DNA from: an uncultured bacterium
GTDB lineage: Bacteria; Bacillota; Clostridia; Lachnospirales; Lachnospiraceae
Reading direction: 5' to 3'
Assembly: GCA_948467735.1 (NCBI GenBank)
Contig: CAOKFN010000029.1
Coordinates: 1 to 59,318, forward strand
Length of the DNA stretch: 59,318 nucleotides
Shown: positions 32,144 through 40,323 of the stretch, one piece after another
How the letters are laid out: each line of letters opens with the position of its first letter
How positions within the stretch are numbered: the first letter of the stretch is position 1
Translations under genes and position numbers: made by a program
The notes under the pieces: generated by a model
What the model was told of the DNA's origin: nothing
Seen by the model: the letters and a program-made list of their open reading frames with translations, nothing else
Database searches by the model: none

Positions 32144-34060
32144 CTATAAACGCCGCTGATTCGCCTTTTTGACAAAAGATAAAAACTCCTCCCCCGAGAG
32201 CGGCTTGGAAAAGTAATATCCCTGAATATATTCTATTCCCAATGCCGATATGGCCTCCATCTGTTCTTTTGTCTCCACGCCTTCCGACACAATTTCCAGC
32301 TTCATGTCATGAATCATGTGCATGGACGCTTCCATGACAAATTTTGCCTTCTGATTATCAAAATATGCCTGACTCATATCCCGGTCAAATTTCACAATGG
32401 ATACCGGCATATCGATGATATAATTCAGATTGCTGGCCCCGCTTCCGAAATCGTCCAAGGAGAAGCTGACGCCATAGATAATCAGCGCCTCCATATTCTT
32501 CAGCAGATTATTTCTGGTCTGTATGGATGTGGATTCCGTAATTTCCAGATTGATGCAGGAGGGCTCCAATCCATACTTTTCCATAATCCCAATATAGGTT
32601 TCCGCAAGCCTTGGCTCCTCACATTGTCTCACGGAAAGATTGGACTCAACATACTCGATTCCATAATCCGCCCGCAGATTGTTTTTCTTAATGAATGCGC
32701 ATGTCTTATCAAACACAATCTCGCCAATCTGAGAAATAAGCCCGTTCTTTTCCGCTATGGGAATAAAACGGCCCGGCGGTATGATGTTCCCGTCCCTTTC
32801 CCGAATACGCACCAGCGCCTCCGCAGACACAAATCTACCCTCTTTCGTGGAAAAAATGGGCTGATAGAACACCTCGATTCTATCCTCTTCCATTGCCGCG
32901 CGAATCAGCGCCTCCGTATCTTCCCTTTCTTTATAATGTCCGATTTTCTTCTCATCCAGAACGATACTGTTTTCTTCCGGGTTCTCCCTCTTCTCAACCC
33001 GAAAATGCCGCAGCATCTGAAACAGCTCTTCCACGCCCCTCAGCATGGAAGAATCCGGAAGCAGAACATAATAAGGGCATATTTTGGACGCTTCCCCTCT
33101 TTTCTTCTCGCCTCCGAATTCCTCCATATGCGCTTTTACCTCCTGATACACTTCCCGCATACGCTTTTCATCCTTGACAAGAAGCACCAATTCCCGCTCC
33201 AGCGTCTTAAAGACCTTGACATCCTTTATCTTTTCCACATACCGCACAATGCTCCGGAGAGTGATATCCGTCTGCATGGCGCTTTCATCGTTTCCAACGG
33301 AAACCGCATCGTTTAACGCCAGCAGAATTGCGGAAAACACTTCCTGCTTTTCATATAACAGCTTAGTGTACTCCCCTAATGCATGAGCATTGTATGCGCC
33401 TGTCTCCCTGTCAAGATTCGCCTCCGGATTCTCCAATTCAAAGAACAGAATCACCATGCCCAGCACGGAGGCAAAGCCCACCAGCAGCAGATTCGCGTTT
33501 AAAAACTGCGTCACCGCCGCAATTATCCAGATAAGCATCCATATGACAATGGCCCGCCTTCTTTTGGGATTCATCTCCTTCCCCTTCACACCCACCTTGT
33601 ACAATGTCACAAGCACAAACAAAAGCGCAAATATATAAGTGGCCGTGCAGGCGGGGCCATAGGTATAAACCACATCCCCTTCCAGAAAATAACGAATCGG
33701 CAGGACATATATCAGCACGGTTCCTGTCAGCACAATAACGGTATATATTTTATTCTTCTTTCTCCGCTCCGCCCATGTTCCTCTGAAATCCGTACTGGCA
33801 TAAATCAGCCCGAAATATCCCACCCAGATCAGGGACACAATGTAAGTCTTGCAGATACATGCCAGCCAAAAACCCGAAATCTGCTGCCGATAATTAATGG
33901 CTGCGATGGACATAATATCCATGACAACACAGAAGGAAGTCACCGCCATGGTAAGCCGAAACAATTTCTCCGCTTCCAGTCCCAAGGCCTTCTGCCTCAA
34001 TGAAAAATACCACAATAATAACAATATCACGACGCCGCAGCATTGTACTTCGATATTCAT
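32144..34060 (-). CDS. EAL-domain c-di-GMP phosphodiesterase with membrane sensor
   Basis: Protein of 638 residues. About seven membrane helices (1-215) form an MHYT/7TM-like sensor. A degenerate GGDEF-like domain follows (about 240-370; no GGDEF motif). The EAL domain at 385-635 keeps EALVR, NLEITES, DDFGSG, FDRDMS, SEGVET and QGYYFSKPL, the set needed to hydrolyse cyclic di-GMP. It would lower c-di-GMP in response to a membrane signal, affecting motility or attachment. GAGGGAT precedes the ATG. No diguanylate cyclase lies nearby. Confidence 0.9.
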   Translation of the reverse strand: MNIEVQCCGVVILLLLWYFSLRQKALGLEAEKLFRLTMAVTSFCVVMDIMSIAAINYRQQISGFWLACICKTYIVSLIWVGYFGLIYASTDFRGTWAERRKKNKIYTVIVLTGTVLIYVLPIRYFLEGDVVYTYGPACTATYIFALLFVLVTLYKVGVKGKEMNPKRRRAIVIWMLIWIIAAVTQFLNANLLLVGFASVLGMVILFFELENPEANLDRETGAYNAHALGEYTKLLYEKQEVFSAILLALNDAVSVGNDESAMQTDITLRSIVRYVEKIKDVKVFKTLERELVLLVKDEKRMREVYQEVKAHMEEFGGEKKRGEASKICPYYVLLPDSSMLRGVEELFQMLRHFRVEKRENPEENSIVLDEKKIGHYKEREDTEALIRAAMEEDRIEVFYQPIFSTKEGRFVSAEALVRIRERDGNIIPPGRFIPIAEKNGLISQIGEIVFDKTCAFIKKNNLRADYGIEYVESNLSVRQCEEPRLAETYIGIMEKYGLEPSCINLEITESTSIQTRNNLLKNMEALIIYGVSFSLDDFGSGASNLNYIIDMPVSIVKFDRDMSQAYFDNQKAKFVMEASMHMIHDMKLEIVSEGVETKEQMEAISALGIEYIQGYYFSKPLSGEEFLSFVKKANQRRL

Positions 34061-34481
34061 ATCCCTCTATCCTCTTCCAAGCTTTTCGTATGTTTTCTTC
34101 CCACTATTCTTATCGTAATATTTTTGATATCTCTTAACAGGCTCCCCGCGCCTGCCAGCGTATTTTGTCATATTATTTTAAACTTTTATCCTTTTCCATT
34201 CTTAGATTTTATTTTCGCCTTTCATATCTTTTGCTTTCTGCTGTTTATAGCTTTCTGCTGTCTGCATTTTTCCGCCGTTTTAGCTTTCTGCTGCTTTTCT
34301 GCATCCAGCCTTTTACGGCTTCTTCTTCATTTTACCTGCGTTCTTATCACCTTATGTTCTTGATGGTCCGCTATGCTTTCCAATGCCATACATAGGCAGA
34401 TTCGGCAGGCTGTCTAAATTATCCTGCATGCGCAGCCCTTTCCCCTTTTTGTCAGGCAGGATTTCACGCCGCTCATGGCCC
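34061..34481. other. Intergenic region with short repeats, no gene seen
   Basis: No credible gene. A T-rich stretch at 34225-34300 carries three copies of GCTTTCTGCTG, partly as TAGCTTTCTGCTGT. They may be slippage products. The promoter of the EAL gene is expected near 34080-34150, but no clear boxes were found. Confidence 0.4.
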
Positions 34482-36434
34482 TTACTTTCGGTATTCCAGC
34501 CCCTTCCCTGCCAGCGCTTCCTCATGCTCCAGAGGGCACATGCGCAGATCCGCCTCCCTCAGATTCGGCATTTCGCACAGCAGGCGGCAGTCGGAGAAAT
34601 TGGTATCATAAAGAGAAAGCGTCGTCACATTTTTACATTGAGCCAAAAAAGAAAAATCATCCACACAGATTCCCCTTATGGACAGCTCCCGCAGATTCTT
34701 CATCCGCCCAATCACGGACCAGTCATGGAGATCATAATAATAGGGATATGGCAGAGTGGTGCGGGGTTTTGGAGGCTCCATGTAAATCCATTCCCCGTCC
34801 ACCCTGATATGCCTTGGTTCTATTTGAAGCCGCAGAGTCTCTATATTGAAAAATATATGTTCCCAATCCTCCGCGGAAGCGGGCATTCCGTTAAAGTTCT
34901 CTTCAATCACCATGGCAATCAGGGGATGTATGGCAGTCTCTTCCGGCCCGTGTTTGTTCCCGATTTTCACGTCCAGCTTCTCACGATCCTGAACCTGCAG
35001 ATTCAGCCGACGAGGACGCGGAATCCCCGGAAGCTTTGGATTAATAAATTTGTCCCTGAGCCTGTTCAAAATAATATCGCCGGTATAACAGACCCGATAC
35101 GCGTTATGTATCCTCTCCAACAGGTTCCAAGACTCATCATCCTCCCCTTCCGGCTTGGACACGGATTCCGCGTAATCCTCCGCATATTCGCAGGCACGCT
35201 TCACGGCCAGAAACAGCGCTTCGCTTTCCACAATGGGAACCCCAAGCAGAATCGCGTTCAAAAGCTCAAAATCTTCCCGCTCCTCAAGCATTTTCAAGAA
35301 AAGCTCCAAATGCTCCTCCGCATCCGGAAAACTGCCAAACGCGCGAACCAGCTCCCGCCTGCTTTTCGGTTCCGCAATCTCCCAAAGCCCCGCCACATCC
35401 TGCAGCTTTACCTGAGGGCATCGGGTAAGCAGCCGAAGCGCCGTATACCAGCAGGTCTGTGAAATCCGGGGCATCTTCTCAAGAATGCGCTTCCACCAGC
35501 GCCCCAAAACCTCCCCCTCTTCTTCGCCAAGAGAATGAATGGAATAATAAACCTCGTAAACCACCCCTTCGTACATTCCGGCCGCCCACCGCCGTTCCAT
35601 AAAGGCGTCCTTCTGCCGGGGATCCGCTCCGTAAAGCTGATCCAAAAGCCATCTGGCATCCGGCTCTAACATGTAATTCTGCGCCTCCCTCACCAGCCAT
35701 TCCCCGGCCTCCTTGGACAGAGAAGGAAATTTTTTCATGCTGGAAAGCACAAGCCGCTTTTCCTCTTCGTCCGCGGAACTCTCATACAGCCGGCGCAGCT
35801 CCTCCTCGTCTCCGTCCAGATTCGTTCCATACCAGAAAATACGATAACCGGCGGCAATTTCCCTAAGCCATCGGACATACCATGCAAGAAAGCCCTCCTC
35901 CCTTGGGAAGAAAATATAGGACAGCTCGGATTCCACATAAACGACCCTCCCCCTGTGAGGGCCCGTTACCATCAAAAGCATGAAATAACTGTCTCCCTGA
36001 GAGCCAATCGGAATACTTCCCCAAAAACATTCGTCCGGCGCCCGATCTAACTCGTCTTCTATCCCCTCCCTATCCTCCGTGCCGCTTTCCTCCGCTTCTT
36101 CCCAGTCAAAAACCGGCATACCGGGATAAAGCCGCGGCTCTTTATCCGGCCGGACCTCCCATGTCAGCCATTGCCTGACTTTCTCCAAGGGAAAAAGGCC
36201 ATAATACGGCCCGGCTCCCCCGTCTCCTGCCAACAGCAGGAACTTCCGATATTCCTCCGGCAGCGTCGTCCCTATCTCCTGTTCAAACGCCTCCACATCC
36301 GCAGGGGAAGCGGGCGGGTTCCACCGATATCGATGCCTTTCAGCGCCGAACTGTTTCAACCTGCCGTCCGCCTCTTTCGCCTTTTGAAGCAGCTCTTTCA
36401 ATTTCTTCAGCGGGAAACCCTGATTTGTATTCAC
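34482..36434 (-). CDS. SMI1/KNR4 domain protein with helical repeats and LRR-like end
   Basis: Protein of 650 residues in three parts. An SMI1/KNR4 domain (about 35-200) is seen as DVEAFEQEIGTTLPEEYRKF, LLLAGDGGAGPYYGLFPL and FFPREEGFLAWYVRWL. A long acidic helical middle of HEAT-like character follows. The end has leucine-rich-repeat-like units (MKNLRELSIRGICVDDF, CKNVTTLSLYDTNFSD, MPNLREADLRMC). SMI1/KNR4 domains are frequent in immunity proteins of contact-dependent toxin systems; no toxin is seen here. Start is GTG 36434 with GGAGGGG eight bases upstream. Confidence 0.75.
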   Translation of the reverse strand: MNTNQGFPLKKLKELLQKAKEADGRLKQFGAERHRYRWNPPASPADVEAFEQEIGTTLPEEYRKFLLLAGDGGAGPYYGLFPLEKVRQWLTWEVRPDKEPRLYPGMPVFDWEEAEESGTEDREGIEDELDRAPDECFWGSIPIGSQGDSYFMLLMVTGPHRGRVVYVESELSYIFFPREEGFLAWYVRWLREIAAGYRIFWYGTNLDGDEEELRRLYESSADEEEKRLVLSSMKKFPSLSKEAGEWLVREAQNYMLEPDARWLLDQLYGADPRQKDAFMERRWAAGMYEGVVYEVYYSIHSLGEEEGEVLGRWWKRILEKMPRISQTCWYTALRLLTRCPQVKLQDVAGLWEIAEPKSRRELVRAFGSFPDAEEHLELFLKMLEEREDFELLNAILLGVPIVESEALFLAVKRACEYAEDYAESVSKPEGEDDESWNLLERIHNAYRVCYTGDIILNRLRDKFINPKLPGIPRPRRLNLQVQDREKLDVKIGNKHGPEETAIHPLIAMVIEENFNGMPASAEDWEHIFFNIETLRLQIEPRHIRVDGEWIYMEPPKPRTTLPYPYYYDLHDWSVIGRMKNLRELSIRGICVDDFSFLAQCKNVTTLSLYDTNFSDCRLLCEMPNLREADLRMCPLEHEEALAGKGLEYRK

Positions 36435-36619
36435 CTCATATCCCCTCCTTCAAATCTTCGCTTTCAAATAATTGAAATTCCATATGAATCTCATCATATT
36501 TTAGCGTTTGGCAATTTATACTGCTTCATCTTTCACTACCTTAAACCATTTGCCCATAATACCCTTATCCTCAAATTTTTATCTCTGAATTTCCAAAATA
36601 CCTTATTTTCAAGGGGCAT

Positions 36620-37486
36620 TCAAACGTCTCGGCCTCCTCTGCCATGGCAGAACTCTTCAAATACTCTCATAACATAATTTCGATATTCGGATGTATTATT
36701 TTGAAAGTTGATGAAATAAGAATAAATCAAAACCATATAATATTTTACATACTCCCGGTTACATGTACCCGCGGACAGATATCCTTCCATAAACAGCTCC
36801 GCCTCTTCCCCTGTATTCAAAAACCTTTGTCCCGGCCTGAGTATCAAAGCCCACGCAATATCGAACTCCCTGCTTCCCATTCCGGACAATTCAAAATCCA
36901 ATATGGCGGAAATATGCTTATTTACCCATAAAATATTCGCATAATGAAAATCCCCGTGGCAGAAACACTTATTTACTTCCTTGGGCTGATTTGAAATCAA
37001 ATAATCGTACACAAACTCCAGCCCGGAGAGTGCAAAGCCGCTTTTCTCCGGAATATGGAAAAACCTGCGATCCTTTACTTCTCCAAAATTCCCCTGAATC
37101 CTATGTAATTTCGCCAAAGTCTGTCCATATTCATACATATAGTCCAAAGAATCCCGATTCTTATTCTCTCCTAAAATTACGGACAACCGTTCTCCCGTCT
37201 TCGCCAGAGTAACAACAAAACGGCCCTCCCTTTCATCACAATCAAGAATCTGCGGCGCAAGGCCCAACTGCAGCTCACGAATCACGGCTATTTCATTCGC
37301 GATATCCGCTCCTGCCTGTCTGGCGGCCTTCACATAAACCAGAACCTCCTTCTGCCGATAAATTCCCTTGGCATAAAACACATCATTCCCCGCATGAGGA
37401 TAGCCGAGCACTTCTGTCAGAATAAAATTCTTATACGGGAGACCGTAGGGATCCACGGTCTCCCTCCATTTTTCCGGATGTTTCAT
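36620..37486 (-). CDS. Aminoglycoside phosphotransferase-fold kinase, CotS-like
   Basis: Protein of 288 residues with the APH fold. The N-lobe holds VLVYVKAARQ, and the catalytic loop CHGDFHYANILW and metal-binding ILDFELSGMG are intact, as is the following SREFDIAWAL. It is likely an active small-molecule kinase; the substrate is not evident. AAGAAGG precedes the ATG. It is unrelated in detail to the kinase at 5871, whose loop lacks the His. Downstream (minus direction) the gene ends 185 bp before the SMI1 gene start. Confidence 0.85.
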   Translation of the reverse strand: MKHPEKWRETVDPYGLPYKNFILTEVLGYPHAGNDVFYAKGIYRQKEVLVYVKAARQAGADIANEIAVIRELQLGLAPQILDCDEREGRFVVTLAKTGERLSVILGENKNRDSLDYMYEYGQTLAKLHRIQGNFGEVKDRRFFHIPEKSGFALSGLEFVYDYLISNQPKEVNKCFCHGDFHYANILWVNKHISAILDFELSGMGSREFDIAWALILRPGQRFLNTGEEAELFMEGYLSAGTCNREYVKYYMVLIYSYFINFQNNTSEYRNYVMRVFEEFCHGRGGRDV

Positions 37487-38057
37487 AAAATTACCTTCTT
37501 TGCTCTGCCTAAACTGCGTTAACAGCTATCTCCTCTCTTCACAAGATGCGCCGTGCAATCGCCTTTTCTCTACGCGCAACGCGCCGCTCCATGTCATGTC
37601 TGTCTTTCCTGCTTTCGGAAATGCAGCAGCAATATTATTATACACCAAAAATCCCAGAAACACCATCGAAATATAACTCATGATTACAAGCTTTACGAAG
37701 CAGTGAAATGAAAAGTAAAATTCTACTTCATGGGGGTACAAGTGGAACTTAGTCGGTTCCTGTAAGATAGCTTTCGATGACAGGGTTTCCGAATCGGGTG
37801 ATTTCCCGCATAAAGAACTTATTTTCCTGAATGCTTACCGCGGCTTTCCCCTGCTTCCGCCGCTTTGTACTGACTTCTTTGGAATCCCTTAAATTTCTGA
37901 CCTAAAATGCCTAACTACCCTGAAATACCTAAATTCACTGCCAATTTTATGGGACGCTGTTTTTATTTAAAATGCTGTGGAAAATGAAAGAAAACTGTGG
38001 TATCATATGTGATATGGCAGAATGTCAGCTATTTTCAAAAGATTGAGAGGATTCAAA
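37487..38057. other. Intergenic region with a possible gene remnant
   Basis: No intact gene. On the minus strand 37749-37901 an open frame without a start codon reads like protein (SIQENKFFMREITRFGNPVI) and ends in a stop; it could be the 3' end of a lost gene. A 71-residue reading at 37526-37741 looks like noise. The region 37985-38050 must hold the promoter of the DUF4261 gene, but no strong boxes are visible. Confidence 0.3.
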
Positions 38058-38888
38058 ATGGGACTATTTGATCGATTTAAGAAAAAAACTGCCCCGTCGG
38101 CCCCTTGGCCCAAAGAGCCTGAAAAGGATACCTCCGTTCTAATTGTAATGGATCGGGTGCTTGAGGACGTGGAACCGACAATTAATTTGCTCCAAAACGC
38201 CTTCGGTTCCGACGCTGTAAGCAATATAGACCGAAGCCATCCCAGAGTGCCTGCCTTCATCGTCACGGTGGAGGGCATTGAATTCTGGTGCTCCTACCTG
38301 CCCATGCCCATCCCTCAGCAGGAGCTGGATGTGCCATACGCCGCCAAATGCTGTCTCTTCTTGAACGATGAGGAACGGGAGGCCTTCTGCGACGGCAGAT
38401 CCTTTTGGATGCTGGCCCAGAAGGGCGGCGGGACGACCCTTGAAGAAAAACGCCGGGTGTGCTGGACGTTCAGCAGGCTGTGCGCGGTCCTGCTGGAGCA
38501 GGAAGACGCCGTGGGCGCATGCCGAACAAGCATCGGTCTGCTGATCAGTAAAAGAAATTACCTTCTACAGCGGAACAATATGGACGGAAAAACATGGAAT
38601 GATCCGGATTACTTCCCCGTCCCCCTCTGGATATGGCTGTTCCAAGGAACCCATGAGGGGAAGCCCACTGTGGAGACTTGGGGGCTGAAGGAATTCGGGC
38701 TGCCTGAGCTGGGATTTTTTGATCCTCAGAGTCCGCTGGAGGACATCCTTAACTATTTATATACCATGTGCTGCTTCCAGATCACAGGGCAGCAGCTCTA
38801 CCGGAACATGGCCCTAATCCCGCTGACCCCGGAACTGGAGGTGGTCTGCAAACAGAACGGGGATAAGCTCTATTTTATCGGCGCGTGA
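38058..38888 (+). CDS. DUF4261 domain protein
   Basis: Protein of 276 residues with a short basic start (GLFDRFKKK) and a DUF4261-like body: DTSVLIVMDRVLEDVEPTIN, FGSDAVSNID, VEGIEFWCSYLPMPIP, then a C-terminal half with FPVPLWIWLFQG and ETWGLKEFGLPELGFF. The family has no known reaction and is often found near SMI1 or immunity genes. ATG 38058 was preferred over 38022 because GAGAGG lies upstream of it. A hairpin follows the gene. Confidence 0.75.
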   Translation: MGLFDRFKKKTAPSAPWPKEPEKDTSVLIVMDRVLEDVEPTINLLQNAFGSDAVSNIDRSHPRVPAFIVTVEGIEFWCSYLPMPIPQQELDVPYAAKCCLFLNDEEREAFCDGRSFWMLAQKGGGTTLEEKRRVCWTFSRLCAVLLEQEDAVGACRTSIGLLISKRNYLLQRNNMDGKTWNDPDYFPVPLWIWLFQGTHEGKPTVETWGLKEFGLPELGFFDPQSPLEDILNYLYTMCCFQITGQQLYRNMALIPLTPELEVVCKQNGDKLYFIGA

Positions 38889-38916
38889 TGTTGAAATCCT
38901 TCTGTCATGCCTGACC

Positions 38917-38941
38917 GCCTGCCGCTAAAGCTGCGGCAGGC
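38917..38941 (+). terminator. Hairpin after the DUF4261 gene
   Basis: Perfect 9-base arms GCCTGCCGC and GCGGCAGGC with a 7-base loop, 28 bases after the stop. No clear T-run follows, so termination is plausible but not certain. Confidence 0.5.
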
Positions 38942-39163
38942 TTCGCAGACCGGAAGTTTTAACAGCCTATCCGGAATATCTACTTCTGTCATCGGATCGA
39001 TCTGTACAATATATGAGACCTTCTTCTTATGTTGTTCATGCGCCGCCTGCAGATAATATCATTCGTTGTCAGACCTCAAATCCTTCCAATCCGATGACAG
39101 GATAATAATCGGTTCATACACATTTTTCTGCAAAAGAACACGCTCCTCTTTAAATCCGCACAT
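38942..39163 (-). pseudogene. Possible decayed gene with in-frame stop
   Basis: From ATG 39163 on the minus strand a reading of about 34 codons (YEPIIILSSDWKDL) meets a TGA and continues in the same frame with protein-like text (YYLQAAHEQHKKKVSYIVQI) until it runs into the hairpin region. It may be a remnant of an inactivated gene. The rest of the stretch to 39597 is AT-rich with no gene recognised; it borders the restriction island. Confidence 0.3.
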
Positions 39164-39597
39164 ACTGCGTTTATGTTCTCATTATACAAAAGAAAAGCTC
39201 AAATTTTTGAGTTGAAAACTACATTTCTGCCGCCGTTTATGCCCTTACCACCTTCTTGTGCTTCGCCATTTTATGAGAAATTCCCTACACTCCTCCGGAT
39301 TATGGTCAGATAATTCGACACAGAAATCTGCTCTCTGCCGCAGCTAATAATCCCGTCAGGGTTTGCTTCCACCTCAATATAAGGCTGAACATTCCGTTGG
39401 GACAATACGCACACCGTCTCAACATAAGTACCAAATAGAACATTTCCCCACAAAATCACGGACATATAAGCAATACTTTTACAATACTAAAACCGTTCTT
39501 ACATCCTTTTTCTCACAAAAACATTTTTGCAAAAGCCTTTTTACAGGCTTATAGATTTTTTATGATTCCAAATAAATCTATTTCACAAAGATCATAA

Positions 39598-40323
39598 TTA
39601 AATTTTATTTAAGCATGCATTTGAAAAAGCTTTCCACGCCTCTAATTCTTCTTTTTCCAATGCTTTCCTTTTTTCATTTATCTTTTCACGTTTCTTGTCT
39701 AAATCTTCTGCTAATCCCTCTATATTTTTTAACAACGCTCTTGGAAATTGAAATCTTCTCAAATCCTCTTCAGTTACTGCTGTTTGCCCACTTGCACCAG
39801 ATTCTGCCTTTTTAAATTGTAATTGCCCCATTGGTGAAGCTAACAAATAGGCCATTGCTTTTGCAGATATTCCAATCGGGCGTATGATGGCTACATGACT
39901 ATCAACTGTATAATTACCATCTAAATCGAATACCGTACTTTTTCCAATAGATGTACCCCCATCCATTGTCAATAAAACATCACCCTTTTTCAATTTTCTA
40001 TTATCAATGATACACTCAAAATCTTCTTCTGAAATATAGCGGCAATCTTCTAGATTTATTTGTAAATGATGTATTGATAAAGTATTAATAACTGGGATTC
40101 CATCTGTACCGTCAATATATGATGGCTGTCCACCTTTCACTAATGGTTGAGGAATTAATTCTCCCAGATAAAATGTATCCTCTGTATCAATCATTTTTTT
40201 CAATGCTGAATATTTTTTTTCAAATTGCTTTGCATCACATCTTAATGAATGAGTCTTTCTAATCTCGGATAATTTTGTCTTAGTATGAATTGGATAACTT
40301 TTACTTTTAACCTTTAGTCCCAT
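39598..40323 (-). CDS. Type I-like specificity subunit (single target domain)
   Basis: Protein of 241 residues that looks like half of an HsdS subunit: one target-recognition domain (YLGELIPQPLVKGGQPSYID, KGDVLLTMDGGTSIGKSTVF, SHVAIIRPI) followed by a conserved helix (LDKKREKINEKRKALEKEEL) that would pack against a second copy. A dimer would read a two-part target. It overlaps the fused nuclease-methylase gene by ten bases with AAGGAG upstream of its ATG, so the two are co-translated. This matches BcgI-like systems, where the B subunit gives specificity. Confidence 0.8.
   Translation of the reverse strand: MGLKVKSKSYPIHTKTKLSEIRKTHSLRCDAKQFEKKYSALKKMIDTEDTFYLGELIPQPLVKGGQPSYIDGTDGIPVINTLSIHHLQINLEDCRYISEEDFECIIDNRKLKKGDVLLTMDGGTSIGKSTVFDLDGNYTVDSHVAIIRPIGISAKAMAYLLASPMGQLQFKKAESGASGQTAVTEEDLRRFQFPRALLKNIEGLAEDLDKKREKINEKRKALEKEELEAWKAFSNACLNKI

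Noticed and set aside
37526..37741. 71-residue minus-strand ORF starting with TTG
   Set aside because: No ribosome site, no recognisable motif, and odd composition; most likely chance.
39271..39465. 64-residue minus-strand ORF near the restriction island
   Set aside because: No ribosome site before its ATG and no family resemblance; the stretch is AT-rich and non-coding in look.
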